NCBI GenBank assembly: GCA_002359895.1
Contig: DEOB01000010.1
Coordinates: forward strand, 318,378 to 382,377
DNA: 64,000 bases
DNA from: Stenotrophomonas sp. UBA2629
GTDB lineage: Bacteria > Pseudomonadota > Gammaproteobacteria > Xanthomonadales > Xanthomonadaceae
Direction: 5' to 3'
Position numbers and translations under genes: made by a program. The notes beneath the pieces are model-generated. The model was given only the letters and a program-made list of their open reading frames with translations, was not told the DNA's origin and made no database searches. This document shows, piece after piece, positions 25,572 to 35,335 of this stretch (position 1 is the stretch's first letter; each line of letters begins with the position of its first letter).

Positions 25572-25960
25572 ACACACTCAAGCCATTGCGGCGGCAGATG
25601 TTCTGGCTGCTGCTGTGGTGTACAGCGGTGTTGACGGTGATTGTGGTGTGCCTGATTCCGCCACCGCAGTTGGCGTTGCCGCAGAACAGCGACAAGGTTG
25701 AACACTTTCTTGCTTACTTTCTGCTGGCCGGCAGCGCAGTGCAGGTATTCGCCACACGCCGCGCGTTATGGAGGGTGGCACTGGGCCTGGTGCTGATGGG
25801 GGTGGGCGTGGAATGGATGCAGGGCGCACTCACCAGCAACCGCATGGCTGACCCGATGGATGCGCTGGCCAACAGCATCGGTGTGCTGGCGGGCATGCTC
25901 ACGGTATTTACGCCATTGCGGGATTTGCTGCTGCGCCTGCAACCGCGCAGTGCAGCGTAA
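25568..25960 (+). CDS. VanZ-like small membrane protein
   Basis: The product is 130 aa with about four membrane segments. The VanZ-family pattern DKVEHFLAYFLLAG and the later DPMDALANSIGVLAG are clear. The GTG start at 25568 overlaps the stop of the methyltransferase gene, so translation is coupled. The role of chromosomal VanZ-like proteins is mostly unknown; resistance to teicoplanin is known only for the enterococcal protein. Confidence 0.8.
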   Translation: MNTLKPLRRQMFWLLLWCTAVLTVIVVCLIPPPQLALPQNSDKVEHFLAYFLLAGSAVQVFATRRALWRVALGLVLMGVGVEWMQGALTSNRMADPMDALANSIGVLAGMLTVFTPLRDLLLRLQPRSAA

Positions 25961-25989
25961 TTCCAGCGGCAGCATGAAAGCGCATCAAG

Positions 25990-26057
25990 GTAGTGCCGAG
26001 CCATGCTCGGCAGAGGCCTTGCCTGGAAAGCCCCAGCGCAGCAGGGCTGCGCTCTAC
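25990..26057. repeat. SMAG-type REP pair
   Basis: A GTAG at 25990 opens the palindrome GTAGTGCCGAGCCATGCTCG. It is followed head-to-head by a second unit that ends in CTAC at 26057 (inverted: GTAGAGCGCAGCCCTGCTGC). The layout is that of the GTAG-type REP family of Stenotrophomonas. It lies between the convergent vanZ-like and hexosaminidase genes and could act as terminator or mRNA stabiliser. Confidence 0.8.
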
Positions 26058-26081
26058 CATGTCCGCATCACGCCTCTGTCA

Positions 26082-28421
26082 TCACTTGCGCGGCTCTAGT
26101 GTGATTTCGTCCAGCACCCACATCTGCGGTCGGGTATCGCCGCTGAAGGTGATGCACAGATCGGTTACCTGTTCCGGGCCTGCGCGCATCGGGGCTTCCA
26201 GTTCAATGAAGCCATCCTTGCCTGGATTCTGCGGCAACGGTGCAGATGCAAGTACGCGGCCTTCGCAACCGGCACGGACTTCAAATTCACCGTATCGCGC
26301 TACCGGCTTGCGGTACTGGCGCTTGGCTTCGTCTTCCTTCAGCAGGCCGAAGTTGTAGGGAATGCGCCCAGCGCGAACCTTGAACGAGGCGATGTCCTGC
26401 AGCTGCGCGTCTTCCCACAACCAGCACGGGTTGAAGATGGTCACGTCGAAGTTGTCGCGCAGTGCGCCATCGCGTGGATTGTCGTCTTCAAGACGTAGCA
26501 GCAGGCGGCCGCCCTGTGGGCATTGCGCCAAGGTCTTGTCGGTACGGCGCAGCAGCGAGGCTGCGTCGAAGTTCCATGCGCTGGACTTGTCGGCGAGCGG
26601 CTTGCCGTTGAAGAAGGTCATCGCCTTCAACTCGGTGGGCACCGGCAGGGTCAGTGCGCCGGGGTAGGCCGCCGACTGCGCCGTGGGCGTGCTGCCATCG
26701 GTGGTGTAGCGGATGTCGCGGTAGCTGAGCGGGTTGGACAGCTCCACCGTCACCTTGTTGCCGGCTCGGTCATCCTGACGCTTCATCGCCACCGACAGCG
26801 CGGTCTGGCCGTAAGCAATACCCAGCGCCTTGTAACGTTGCAGTTGCGTGGGCAGGCGGCTGAGGAAGTCGTCGTAGCTTTTGCGCTCCAACGGTGTCCA
26901 CGCAATTTCGGCCAGCGCTGCCATGCGCGGGAACACATGATGCTGCACACGCTCGAAGGTACGGGTGTGCTCGGTCCACAGATTGGCCTGCACGCCGATC
27001 ACATGCTTGCGCTGGGCGGCGGTCAGCTGCGCAGGCACAGGGTCGAACGCGTACACGCGCTGCATCGAGGTGAATTTCGGCCGGCCCGGTGGTTCGTCCG
27101 GCGAGTTGGTCTGCAGGAAATCCAGGTACAGCGTGTTGCCCGGTGCCATCACTACATCGTGGCCGTGCGTGGCCGCTTCGATGCCGCCTTCGATGCCGCG
27201 CCACGACATCACCGTGGCCTGCGGCGGCAGCCCGCCTTCAATGATCTCGTCCCAGCCGATCAACTTGCGGTCGTGTTCTTCGAGATATTTTTCGAGACGC
27301 TTGAGCATGTGCGACTGCAGGGCTTCTTCATCTTTCAACCCCAGCTCGCGGATGTACGCCTGCACCTGCGGCGAATCCTGCCATTGGTACTTCACCGCCT
27401 CGTCGCCGCCGACGTGGACGTATTGGCCGGGGAACATGTCGAGCACTTCGTCCAGGATGTTTTCGAGGAACTGCAGTGTCTCCTCGCGCGGATTGAACAG
27501 GTACGGATTGACGCCCCAGTTTGCCGAGGTTTTGGTGGGGCCATCCACCACGCCATGTTCCGGATAAGCAGCAACGGCGGCCTGTGCATGGCCGGGTACG
27601 TCGACTTCCGGTACCACGGTGATGTGGCGTGCAGCGGCATAAGCCACCACATCGCGAATCTGGTCCTGCGTGTAATAGCCGCAGTACAGGTGCGGCGTGC
27701 CGTCTGCGTTGACGCCAGCTTCGCCGGCTGCCGCACGGCAACCGCCTATTTCGGTGAGTTTGGGATAGCGCTTGATCTCCATGCGCCAGCCCTGGTCATC
27801 GGTGAGATGCCAATGGAACACGTTGAGCTTGTGCAGTGCCATGGCATCAAGCACCAGCTTGATTTCATCAATGCCCTGGAAGTGGCGTGCCGAGTCAAGC
27901 ATGAAGCCGCGCCATGCAAAACGCGGCGCGTCGGTGATGCTGACCGCAGGCACGGCAACCTCTCCCGCGGTGGCCGGGGTGAGCATCTGCAGCAGCGTCA
28001 TCGCACCGTTGAAAAGCCCTGCACTGCTGCCTGCACGAATACGCACGCCCTTGGCGGAAACATCGAGCTGGTAGCTGCCTTCCGTGGCGCCGGCCACGGC
28101 GGGGTCGAGCTGGAAATGGATGCCGTTGCCAGGTGTTGCTTTGGTTTCGGTCAACGTGAGCTGCAGCGGCGAGGTCTTGCCGAGCAGTTGATTGAATTGC
28201 GCGGCAACAGTACGTGCGGCCTCGTCATTGCCACTCAGTGAGGTGCGGCTGTTGACGGTATAGCCGGCGGCGCTGGGAAGCACCTGCTGTGGTGCCGGAA
28301 TGACCGGCAACGCGAGAGAGGGGGGCGCTTGAGTGGCGGCCGAGGCGGTGATGCTGACGCCCAGGATCAGGCAGCTGGCCAACAGGCTGCGGACGGGCTT
28401 GCGCGAGTGCAGTCGGGTCAT
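26082..28421 (-). CDS. Beta-N-acetylhexosaminidase, GH20 (copy 1)
   Basis: It should release terminal GlcNAc from chito-oligosaccharides or N-glycans. The product is 779 aa with a signal peptide (ASCLILGVSITASAA). A GH20b domain precedes the GH20 barrel: GFMLDSARHFQGIDEI, NVFHWHLTDDQGWRMEIK, and the catalytic pair Asp340-Glu341 in YVHVGGDEAVKYQW. A C-terminal beta-rich domain binds carbohydrate or stabilises the fold. The start at 28421 fits the signal peptide; an upstream in-frame ATG would overlap the terminator. It is the last gene of the minus-strand module kinase-receptor-hexosaminidase, but a terminator lies between it and the receptor. Confidence 0.92.
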   Translation of the reverse strand: MTRLHSRKPVRSLLASCLILGVSITASAATQAPPSLALPVIPAPQQVLPSAAGYTVNSRTSLSGNDEAARTVAAQFNQLLGKTSPLQLTLTETKATPGNGIHFQLDPAVAGATEGSYQLDVSAKGVRIRAGSSAGLFNGAMTLLQMLTPATAGEVAVPAVSITDAPRFAWRGFMLDSARHFQGIDEIKLVLDAMALHKLNVFHWHLTDDQGWRMEIKRYPKLTEIGGCRAAAGEAGVNADGTPHLYCGYYTQDQIRDVVAYAAARHITVVPEVDVPGHAQAAVAAYPEHGVVDGPTKTSANWGVNPYLFNPREETLQFLENILDEVLDMFPGQYVHVGGDEAVKYQWQDSPQVQAYIRELGLKDEEALQSHMLKRLEKYLEEHDRKLIGWDEIIEGGLPPQATVMSWRGIEGGIEAATHGHDVVMAPGNTLYLDFLQTNSPDEPPGRPKFTSMQRVYAFDPVPAQLTAAQRKHVIGVQANLWTEHTRTFERVQHHVFPRMAALAEIAWTPLERKSYDDFLSRLPTQLQRYKALGIAYGQTALSVAMKRQDDRAGNKVTVELSNPLSYRDIRYTTDGSTPTAQSAAYPGALTLPVPTELKAMTFFNGKPLADKSSAWNFDAASLLRRTDKTLAQCPQGGRLLLRLEDDNPRDGALRDNFDVTIFNPCWLWEDAQLQDIASFKVRAGRIPYNFGLLKEDEAKRQYRKPVARYGEFEVRAGCEGRVLASAPLPQNPGKDGFIELEAPMRAGPEQVTDLCITFSGDTRPQMWVLDEITLEPRK

Positions 28422-28451
28422 GTGTGCTCCAGGTAAGCGTGCTGTTATCTC

Positions 28452-28485
28452 AAAAAAAAGCGGGCTTGGAAAACCCAAGCCCGCT
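28452..28485 (-). terminator. Intrinsic terminator between TonB receptor 1 and hexosaminidase 1
   Basis: On the minus strand AGCGGGCTTGG pairs with CCAAGCCCGCT (11 bp, 28475-28485 with 28459-28469) and is followed by a run of eight T. It should end most transcripts of the receptor gene, leaving read-through or a separate promoter for the hexosaminidase. Confidence 0.85.
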
Positions 28486-28531
28486 GGAGGAGAAAAAACA
28501 GCGGAAAGCAAAAGGTGCGATTGGTGGCGGC

Positions 28532-31336
28532 TTAGAAGGCGAAGCGCAGCGATGCGTTGTAGCGACGGCCACTCAGGTAGGCGCCGCGGGTGAGCTGCTC
28601 CACGCCGGAGTAGGAGTGGTATTCCTCATCAAGCAGGTTCATCGCGTCCAGGCCAATGGTCAGGTTGTCGGTGACCTTGAAGGAAACCGAGGCATCCAGT
28701 GAGGCGTATTCCATGGTCCACAACTCGCGACCGCCACTGACCTGGGTGAAGTACTTGTCACGCCAGCCGTAGGTAACACGGGCCGACATGGCGTCGTTCT
28801 CGAAGAATGGGCTGATGTTGAACTGGTGCTTTGAGTTGAACGGCAACGGACGGCCATCGGTGGCTTCGCCATCGGAGTAGGTGTAGTTGGCGATCACACC
28901 AAAGCCCATGCCGAAGTTCTGCTGCCATGCCAGCGAGGCACCCTTGATCTTGGCGTCGCCAGCATTGCGCGGACGGTCGACCATGTAGGTGTCGTTCTTG
29001 TTCTGGTTCTGGTTCCAGTGGGTTTCCGGGGTGGACTCGGTGAGGATGTAATCGGCCACGTCGCGGTAGAAGATCGAGCCCGCTGCGATCGCATTTTCAG
29101 TGAAGTACCACTCAGCCGAGAAGTCCAGGTTGGTGGACAAGTAAGGCTTCAGGTTTGGATTGCCACCGCCACCGGTCAGCGCGGTATCGGAAAGCCAGAG
29201 GTAAGAAGACACATCGGTGTAGTTCGGACGTGCGATGGTCTTGGCTGCGGAGAAGCGCAGCACCAGCGACTCGGTAGCATCGTATGCCACGTTCAAATTC
29301 GGCAGTACGTTGTTGTACTTGTTCTTCACAACAACCGGGTCATACGAAGCGGCGAGTTTTTCTGCCGACCAGGTGGATTGGGTGCAACCAGCCAAACCGG
29401 TGTTGCAGGCGTAGCTGCCCGATTCCAGATCGGTACGGACATAGCGCACGCCAACGTTGCCGCGCAGGCGGTCAAAGCTGAAGTCGGCCTGCAGATACGC
29501 GGCGCCGATGTCTTCGTTGATTGACCAGTTGTTGCGGGCAAACTCTTCAGCACTGAACGGCGAGACCACCGGCATTACCTGCCACGGAGCCAGCCAGTCG
29601 CCGCTGGTGATGTAGTCCGCCAGTTTCCAGCCGTCGATTGTGAAGCGCTTACCAAGGTCGCCGTAGCCGCTGAAGCCCTTGAGGTAGTTGCTCGGCAGCT
29701 CGCGTGGATCAAAGTCCGATGCCTTGGCATCGCCATAGCCGGCGACCGAGGCCAAGCCGATGCCGCGCTGGATCTGCGTGGTTTCATGCTTGCGCTGCTT
29801 GTAGCCAAAACGAACCATGTAGACCGGCGAATCAAGCTTGATTCCGAAATCCACCTGGCCGTACGTTTCTTTGTCAGTAGTGGGCTTTTCGACGAGGTTG
29901 CCACCCCAGCCGGTATTCCAGGTGGGCAGGTCCGGGTTGTTGCCCCAGCCGCCGTCCATCTGGAACTGGTCCGGATTTACGAACGGGTTGGCGCCGGTGA
30001 AATCCACACGGCCCGGCTTGCCCGGTGCATCGGCGATGGACCAGGTGTAATCGGTACGGGCCAGAAATTCGCCGAATACCTGCTTCGGACCACCCTCGGC
30101 CTTGGTGCGACCGACATGGGTGGATGCGAACCAGCGCTCATCATTCCAGTCCAGCTTGATGTCGTAGGTTTCCGAATCCACTTGTGCCTGGCGGTTCTGC
30201 AGATCGAAAACCACCAAACCGTTCTTGTGGCTGGCGCTGGTGATCAGGCCATCCTTGACGGTGATGTCGCTCAATGTTTTGAGGCTGTTCCAGGTGTTGC
30301 CCTGGTGGGTGAACATGGACTGCGCCATGTGATCGAAATTGGCGTCGATCTTCAGCGCGTTCAACTCGATGTTCATCTGCTCGACCGGCTTGAACTGCAA
30401 TGCCAGAGAGTAGGTTTTGCGCTCACGCTTCTGCTCGAAGAAGTGTGCGCTGGTCGAGTTCGGGCCAACAGCATTGCGATTGGCGTACAGCGTCTCGGCA
30501 CAGGTGCCGGTACACGTTGGAGGTGACGTTGGCTGAGAGCCATCGGGATTCGGCGCTACCGACCAGTCGGTGGGCAGGTTGGTCACCGAGCCGTTGGAGC
30601 CGCCCAAGCCGTTGATGAAGTCGCCAGCCTTCACGGTGCCGTAGGACTCAATACCGTCACGACGGATGCTCTCGTTGGATGCCTGCGCAGAGATGATGAA
30701 GCCGAAGTTCTCGGCTTCGTTCTTCCACGCAAATGCAGCTGACGCGCTCGGATCGGTCTTCTCGACTCGATCGTTGCGGCCATAGCTGACACGGCCGGAC
30801 ACGCTGACCTTTTCCGGCATGTCCAGCGGCTTGCGTGTGGACACGATCACGGTGCCGCCGATGGAGCCTTCATCGATGCGCGCTTCCGGCGACTTGAACA
30901 CTTCGATCTTGCCTACCAGTTCCGGTGCCAGCAGCGAGTAGTTGAAGGTGCGGGTCGGGAAGTCGGACATGTTCCAGTCGCCCGAGGCGATGGACTGGCC
31001 GTTGAGCAGCGTGCGGTTCAGTGCCGGGTCGGTGCCGAGGATGCTGACCTTTTCACCCTGGCCGTAGGCACGGTCAATGGTGACGCCGGGGATGATGGTC
31101 ATCGCCTCGGCCACGTTGGTGGCGGGGAACTTGCCCACGTCTTCAGCGGTGATCACATCGACGATGGCGTCGGCGTTGCGCTTGGTTTCCAGCGACTGCT
31201 GCAGGCTGGCGCGGATGCCGGTGACGACCACGCGGTCAAGGTCGGTGGCGTCCTGCGACGGCGCTTCCTGGGCCTGAGCCGAGAAGCTCAGACAGGTGAC
31301 GATTGCGGCGGATAGTACGGACTTGCGGTACCTCAT
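28532..31336 (-). CDS. TonB-dependent receptor, chito-oligosaccharide type (copy 1)
   Basis: This outer-membrane active transporter is 934 aa. A signal peptide (MRYRKSVLSAAIVTCLSFSAQA) is followed by a TonB box-like DLDRVVVTGIRAS, the plug (FPATNVAEAMTIIPGVTIDR, SILGTDPALNRTLLNGQSIA) and a barrel that ends in the terminal Phe of YNASLRFAF. GAGGAGAG provides a ribosome site for the ATG at 31336. It follows the kinase gene by 14 bases. Substrate is inferred from neighbours: GlcNAc oligomers or GlcNAc-containing glycans. Xanthomonas has related receptors beside the same kinases. Confidence 0.9.
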   Translation of the reverse strand: MRYRKSVLSAAIVTCLSFSAQAQEAPSQDATDLDRVVVTGIRASLQQSLETKRNADAIVDVITAEDVGKFPATNVAEAMTIIPGVTIDRAYGQGEKVSILGTDPALNRTLLNGQSIASGDWNMSDFPTRTFNYSLLAPELVGKIEVFKSPEARIDEGSIGGTVIVSTRKPLDMPEKVSVSGRVSYGRNDRVEKTDPSASAAFAWKNEAENFGFIISAQASNESIRRDGIESYGTVKAGDFINGLGGSNGSVTNLPTDWSVAPNPDGSQPTSPPTCTGTCAETLYANRNAVGPNSTSAHFFEQKRERKTYSLALQFKPVEQMNIELNALKIDANFDHMAQSMFTHQGNTWNSLKTLSDITVKDGLITSASHKNGLVVFDLQNRQAQVDSETYDIKLDWNDERWFASTHVGRTKAEGGPKQVFGEFLARTDYTWSIADAPGKPGRVDFTGANPFVNPDQFQMDGGWGNNPDLPTWNTGWGGNLVEKPTTDKETYGQVDFGIKLDSPVYMVRFGYKQRKHETTQIQRGIGLASVAGYGDAKASDFDPRELPSNYLKGFSGYGDLGKRFTIDGWKLADYITSGDWLAPWQVMPVVSPFSAEEFARNNWSINEDIGAAYLQADFSFDRLRGNVGVRYVRTDLESGSYACNTGLAGCTQSTWSAEKLAASYDPVVVKNKYNNVLPNLNVAYDATESLVLRFSAAKTIARPNYTDVSSYLWLSDTALTGGGGNPNLKPYLSTNLDFSAEWYFTENAIAAGSIFYRDVADYILTESTPETHWNQNQNKNDTYMVDRPRNAGDAKIKGASLAWQQNFGMGFGVIANYTYSDGEATDGRPLPFNSKHQFNISPFFENDAMSARVTYGWRDKYFTQVSGGRELWTMEYASLDASVSFKVTDNLTIGLDAMNLLDEEYHSYSGVEQLTRGAYLSGRRYNASLRFAF

Positions 31337-31350
31337 GATGTCTCTCCTCA

Positions 31351-32478
31351 TCATTGATGGAGTCCGGCGTGCTGGCCGGCAGCTGCGGGGTTGGGATCGG
31401 TGCCGGAGCAGGATGCTCCGTGCACTTGGGTTACTGCGGAAAGCGGTGCGCCGGGGGCGTTTTCCCTGCGTCCCAGATACCAACTGGCGGCGCCGATGAC
31501 GCCCAGTTGCCCGTGCTCTACCAGCTTCACGGGAATGCGTTGCAACGCCTTGGTCATGGGCCCCTTGTTGAGGAAGCGTTCGACGAAGGTGCTGTTCAAA
31601 AGGAATTGGCTGATCTTGGGCAGGATGCCGCCGGCCAGATAAATGCCGCCCTGCGCGCCATAGAGCAGGGCCATGTCACCGATGGTGGAGCCGAGGATTC
31701 CGCAGAACAGTTGCAGGGCTTCCACGGCCAGCGGATCGCTGCCATTGCATGCGGCGGCGCTGACGGCATCCGGCATTGCGTGCGTGGGCGCGACGCCGCG
31801 CACCGCACACAGTGCGTTGTACAGATTGAGCAGGCCGGGGCCGGACAGCGCGTGTTCGATGGAGACATGGCTGCGCTCGCGCAGCATGTGCTGCAGCACT
31901 GCCAGCTCCAGTGCGGTGGTAGCGGCCAGTGAGGCCTGGCCGGCTTCGGTGGCCAGCACCACGGAGCGGTTGCCGACCGGAATCCACACCGCTGCGCCCA
32001 AACCGGTGCCGGGGCCGATAATCAACGTCGGCCCGCGCGGCGCCTCGGCCGGGCCGGTCAGCTGCAGCACCTGGCTGGCACCGATATGGGCGGCGGCATG
32101 GGCAACGGCTTCAAAGTCATTGACCAGATGCACCGCGTCATAGCCCAGGTCCTGGCGGATGCGGTTGGACGACAAGGACCACGGAAGGTTGGCGCTGATC
32201 ACCGTGCCATCGGGCAGGGCATAGCCGGCACTGGCGATGACGCAGGTGGACAGGGTGGAGTGGTTGACCGGGAACTCGGCCAGGATCGCGCTGAGGCTGG
32301 GGTAGTCGGCACAGCGGTACTGGCGGTAGGTCAGCATGTTCAGCGGCGCGCCGAGGTCTTTGCCCGGTTGCAGCAGGCCAACGCGCACATGGGTTCCGCC
32401 CACATCGGCGGCCAGCAAGGCAGTCGAGGCGGAGGTGGTCAGCTTGGACGAAATGTTCAACCTGGCAACCACTGGCAT
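31351..32478 (-). CDS. Glk-type sugar kinase, probable N-acetylglucosamine kinase (copy 1)
   Basis: It is a PF02685 glucokinase-family enzyme of 375 aa. The phosphate-binding ADVGGTHVRVGL is at residues 24-35, the catalytic Asp is in HLVNDFEAVAHAA, and GPGTGLGAAVW follows. In Xanthomonas, kinases of this family beside nag-type TonB receptors act on GlcNAc (NagK-II); that assignment here is inferred from context. The C-terminus has about 30 extra residues compared with copy 2 (after ASWYLG), poorly conserved and low in structure. An operator and a TTGACA -35 lie about 60 bases upstream. Confidence 0.85.
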   Translation of the reverse strand: MPVVARLNISSKLTTSASTALLAADVGGTHVRVGLLQPGKDLGAPLNMLTYRQYRCADYPSLSAILAEFPVNHSTLSTCVIASAGYALPDGTVISANLPWSLSSNRIRQDLGYDAVHLVNDFEAVAHAAAHIGASQVLQLTGPAEAPRGPTLIIGPGTGLGAAVWIPVGNRSVVLATEAGQASLAATTALELAVLQHMLRERSHVSIEHALSGPGLLNLYNALCAVRGVAPTHAMPDAVSAAACNGSDPLAVEALQLFCGILGSTIGDMALLYGAQGGIYLAGGILPKISQFLLNSTFVERFLNKGPMTKALQRIPVKLVEHGQLGVIGAASWYLGRRENAPGAPLSAVTQVHGASCSGTDPNPAAAGQHAGLHQ

Positions 32479-32537
32479 CCCTTGGGAGTTCGCGGCACCT
32501 GTGCTGGTGTCGCGGTATCGGGAGTGTCATGGCTACG

Positions 32538-32551
32538 TGACAACGATGTCA
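32538..32551. promoter_or_regulatory. Candidate NagR operator at kinase 1 promoter
   Basis: TGACAACGATGTCA is a near-perfect palindrome, identical to the site in front of kinase copy 2. On the minus strand it overlaps a consensus -35 (TTGACA, 32552-32547), so a bound repressor would block polymerase. The matching -10 is weak. Confidence 0.7.
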
Positions 32552-32917
32552 AGCTGCTATGCAAAAAATTTTCAAGGCCGAGGGGGCGCTCTGCTCGCTT
32601 CTATGTGGGTGATTTTCATTGAGATTTTTATTTCATATGAAATTGCAGGCCCCCTCACTGCGCCTTTGGGAGGAATCTCATGGGTGTCGTGAAAATTTTG
32701 GCAGGTCAAAAGGTCAGCGCAGCGCAATGGGCAGCAGGGCTTTAGGGTGGGGCGGATCGCGCAGCTATGCGGGTCGTCCAGGCAGGCAACCGTAGCCGAT
32801 TCCGCTCGCCTGCCTCGCAGCGTTCTGGTCGTGCGGGGTTTGCCATGTCGGCTGCATGAAGGATGCGTTTGAGCGTGTGCGGGGGTCAGCGGCAAGCTTT
32901 CGCGCGCTGCATAACGC

Positions 32918-32945
32918 AGAAGGCCACCGCGAGTGGTGGCCTTCT
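32918..32945. terminator. Hairpin downstream of hexosaminidase 2
   Basis: AGAAGGCCACC (32918-32928) pairs perfectly with 32935-32945, 11 bp with a 6-base loop. No T run follows on the minus strand, so it may stabilise the mRNA end rather than terminate. Confidence 0.45.
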
Positions 32946-32966
32946 GGGGAGATCACGCCCTGCTGC

Positions 32967-35276
32967 TTACTTGCCGGGTTCGAGCTTGATCCAGTCCAGC
33001 GTCCACATGTTTGGACGCGTGTCACCGGTGAAACGCACGCACAGGTCACCGCGTGTTGGCGGTGCGGTGAGTGCCGTTTCCAGCTCCAGGAACCCATCGG
33101 CATCCGGGTTGGCCGGCAGCGGTACCGAGGCCAGCGGCTTGCCTTCGCAGTTGTTGCCCAGGATTTCCATTTCGCCATGCTTGCTGCGGGCAGGTGCGAA
33201 CTTGCGTGCCGGCTCATCGTGCGCCAGCTGGAAGTTGTACGGAATGCGGCCCGCACGCACCTTCACTTTGCTGATGCCGGCCAGGCTCACGTCAGACCAC
33301 AACCAGCACGGGTTGAAGATGTTGACGTTGAACACCGCGCGCTCACCCTCAACCGGGCCGTCGTCTTCCAAGCGCAGCAGCAGCTTGCCGCCATTCGGGC
33401 ACAGAACCAGCTGCGTGTCATCGCGAATCAGCAACGATTCCGGAGTAAAGGCATACGCACGCGTAGCGGCGAGCGGCTTGCCTTCAAAGAAGGCGGCGGC
33501 ACGCACTTCACCCGGTACCTTCAGCTGCAGCGGCTGGGTGTACAGCGGCGCGCTGGCGGTGACATCGCTGCCATCCAGCGTGTAATGCACCGGGTAGCCG
33601 AGCGGATTGACCAGCGTGATATCAGCGGTGCCGGTGACATGGTCGCCCTTGTCGATCATGTCCACCTGGAACGGCGTTTGCGCGTAGCGGATGCCCATGG
33701 CTTGGTAGCGCTGCAGCTGGCGCGGCAGGCGTTGCAGGAAATTGCTGAAGTTGCGCTTGTCCTGTGGGCTCCAGCCGGTTTCGGCCACGGCTGCCAGGCG
33801 CGGGAACAGGTTGTGTTCCAAACGCACATCACTGCGCGTGTGCTCGTTGAACATGTTGGCCTGCAGGCCAAGGATGTGCGAGCGCTTGTCAGCGGCAAGT
33901 TCGGTCGGCACCGGTTCGAACTCATAGGCCTTCTGCAGCGAGATGGTGGTCGGGCGGCCCGGCACTTCGTAGGGCGACTCGGTCTGCAGGTAATCCATGT
34001 ACATGTGCGTGACCGGCGACATCACCACGTCGTGGCCTTCGCTGGCGGCTTTCAGGCCACCTTCGGTACCGCGCCACGACATTACGGTGGCTTCCGGCGG
34101 CAAACCGCCTTCGAGAATTTCATCCCAGCCGATCAGGCGCCTGTCGTGCTGCTCCAGGAATTTCTCCAGACGCTTGATCATGTGGCTCTGCATTTCCATC
34201 TCGTCCTTCAGGCCGAGTTCGCGCATGTGCGCCTGCACGCGCTTGGAGGCAATCCACTGGTCTTTCACGGCTTCGTCGCCGCCTACATGCACGTACTTGG
34301 CCGGGAACATGTCGATGACTTCCTCAAGCACATTCTCGAGGAACTTCAGGGTGCTTTCTTCGGTGTTGAACAGGTTCGGCAACACGCCCCATTCGCTGGA
34401 AGTGGTCAGCTTCTTGTCGGTGGTGCCCAGTTCTGGATACGCGGCGATGGCCGCAGTGGCGTGGCCCGGGACATCGATTTCAGGGATCACCTGGATATGC
34501 AGCCGCGCGGCATAGGCGATGACTTCGCGGATCTGGTCCTGCGTGTAGTAGCCGCAGTAGGTACGCGGCTGGCCGGTGTCGGCGTTGATGCCAGCATCGC
34601 CCAGCGGAACACGGCAGCTGCCTACCTCGGTGAGCTTGGGGTAGCGCTTGATCTCCATGCGCCAGCCCTGGTCGTCGGTCAGGTGCCAATGGAAGGTGTT
34701 GAGTTTGTGCTGCGCCATCGCATCGAGAATCTTCTTGATCTCATCGAGGCTTTGGAAGTGGCGCGCCGAGTCGAGCATGAAGCCACGCCACGGAAAGCGC
34801 GGGGTGTCCTTGATGGTGGCCGCCGCAACGTGGCCGGCGTTGTCGCCGGTGAGCAGCTGCATTGCGGTGGCGGCACCGTAGAACAAGCCCACATCGTCAC
34901 CGGCGCTGACCTCGATGCCGGTGTTGGAGACCTTCAGTTCATAGCCTTCCGCCGTGTTGGTTGCAGAAGGATCAAGGCGGAAACGGATCTTCGCCTTGCT
35001 GGCGTCATCGGCCACCGCAAGCGTCGGGCCACCGTTGCGCGCCAACATCTGCACGAACTGGGCAGCGACGCGGCGCCCGGCCTCATCATTGCTGCCGACA
35101 AGGTCCGAGCCCTTCAGTACGAAGTCCTTTCCGGTCGATGCCTGGTAGTTGGCAGGCAGGGGCACCAGCGATGGCGCGGCAGCACTGTCGGCCGCATGCG
35201 CCTGCAGGGCGGAAACGCCAAGCAGCACGCAGCTGCTGAGCCAAGGCGCGCGGTTGCGCGTGAGGGACTTCGTCAT
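32967..35276 (-). CDS. Beta-N-acetylhexosaminidase, GH20 (copy 2)
   Basis: The product is 769 aa, with a signal peptide (WLSSCVLLGVSALQAHAA), a GH20b domain and the GH20 barrel (GFMLDSARHFQSLDEI, FHWHLTDDQGWRMEIK). The catalytic pair is Asp334-Glu335 in YVHVGGDEAVKDQW. Its overall layout parallels copy 1, including the C-terminal domain, yet the sequences differ along their length, so substrate range may differ. AGGAG lies 9 bases before the ATG at 35276. A terminator and a SMAG pair separate it from TonB receptor 2, so it probably has its own promoter. Confidence 0.92.
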   Translation of the reverse strand: MTKSLTRNRAPWLSSCVLLGVSALQAHAADSAAAPSLVPLPANYQASTGKDFVLKGSDLVGSNDEAGRRVAAQFVQMLARNGGPTLAVADDASKAKIRFRLDPSATNTAEGYELKVSNTGIEVSAGDDVGLFYGAATAMQLLTGDNAGHVAAATIKDTPRFPWRGFMLDSARHFQSLDEIKKILDAMAQHKLNTFHWHLTDDQGWRMEIKRYPKLTEVGSCRVPLGDAGINADTGQPRTYCGYYTQDQIREVIAYAARLHIQVIPEIDVPGHATAAIAAYPELGTTDKKLTTSSEWGVLPNLFNTEESTLKFLENVLEEVIDMFPAKYVHVGGDEAVKDQWIASKRVQAHMRELGLKDEMEMQSHMIKRLEKFLEQHDRRLIGWDEILEGGLPPEATVMSWRGTEGGLKAASEGHDVVMSPVTHMYMDYLQTESPYEVPGRPTTISLQKAYEFEPVPTELAADKRSHILGLQANMFNEHTRSDVRLEHNLFPRLAAVAETGWSPQDKRNFSNFLQRLPRQLQRYQAMGIRYAQTPFQVDMIDKGDHVTGTADITLVNPLGYPVHYTLDGSDVTASAPLYTQPLQLKVPGEVRAAAFFEGKPLAATRAYAFTPESLLIRDDTQLVLCPNGGKLLLRLEDDGPVEGERAVFNVNIFNPCWLWSDVSLAGISKVKVRAGRIPYNFQLAHDEPARKFAPARSKHGEMEILGNNCEGKPLASVPLPANPDADGFLELETALTAPPTRGDLCVRFTGDTRPNMWTLDWIKLEPGK

Positions 35277-35335
35277 GGGCGGAGCTCCTGTTCTGTTCAT
35301 TGGAGGTACGGTGAAAGCGTGTGCAGGGCCTGATG

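Larger units (their letters stand above)
32479..32966. other. Intergenic region upstream of kinase copy 1
   Basis: These 488 bases have no convincing gene. The kinase-proximal part holds the operator at 32538-32551 and an AT-richer stretch. The distal end holds a strong hairpin downstream of hexosaminidase 2 (32918-32945). The middle shows nothing I can name. Confidence 0.6.

Noticed and set aside
26523..28241. Long plus-strand frame opposite hexosaminidase 1
   Set aside because: It is antisense to a gene with clear GH20 motifs, and the product resembles no family.
31351..31473. Frameshift or broken end in kinase copy 1
   Set aside because: The core domain is complete and the frame is open to a normal stop; the extra C-terminal residues look like a tail, not damage.
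32856..35333. 825-codon plus-strand frame opposite hexosaminidase 2
   Set aside because: It is antisense to a well-supported gene; length alone is not evidence at this GC content.
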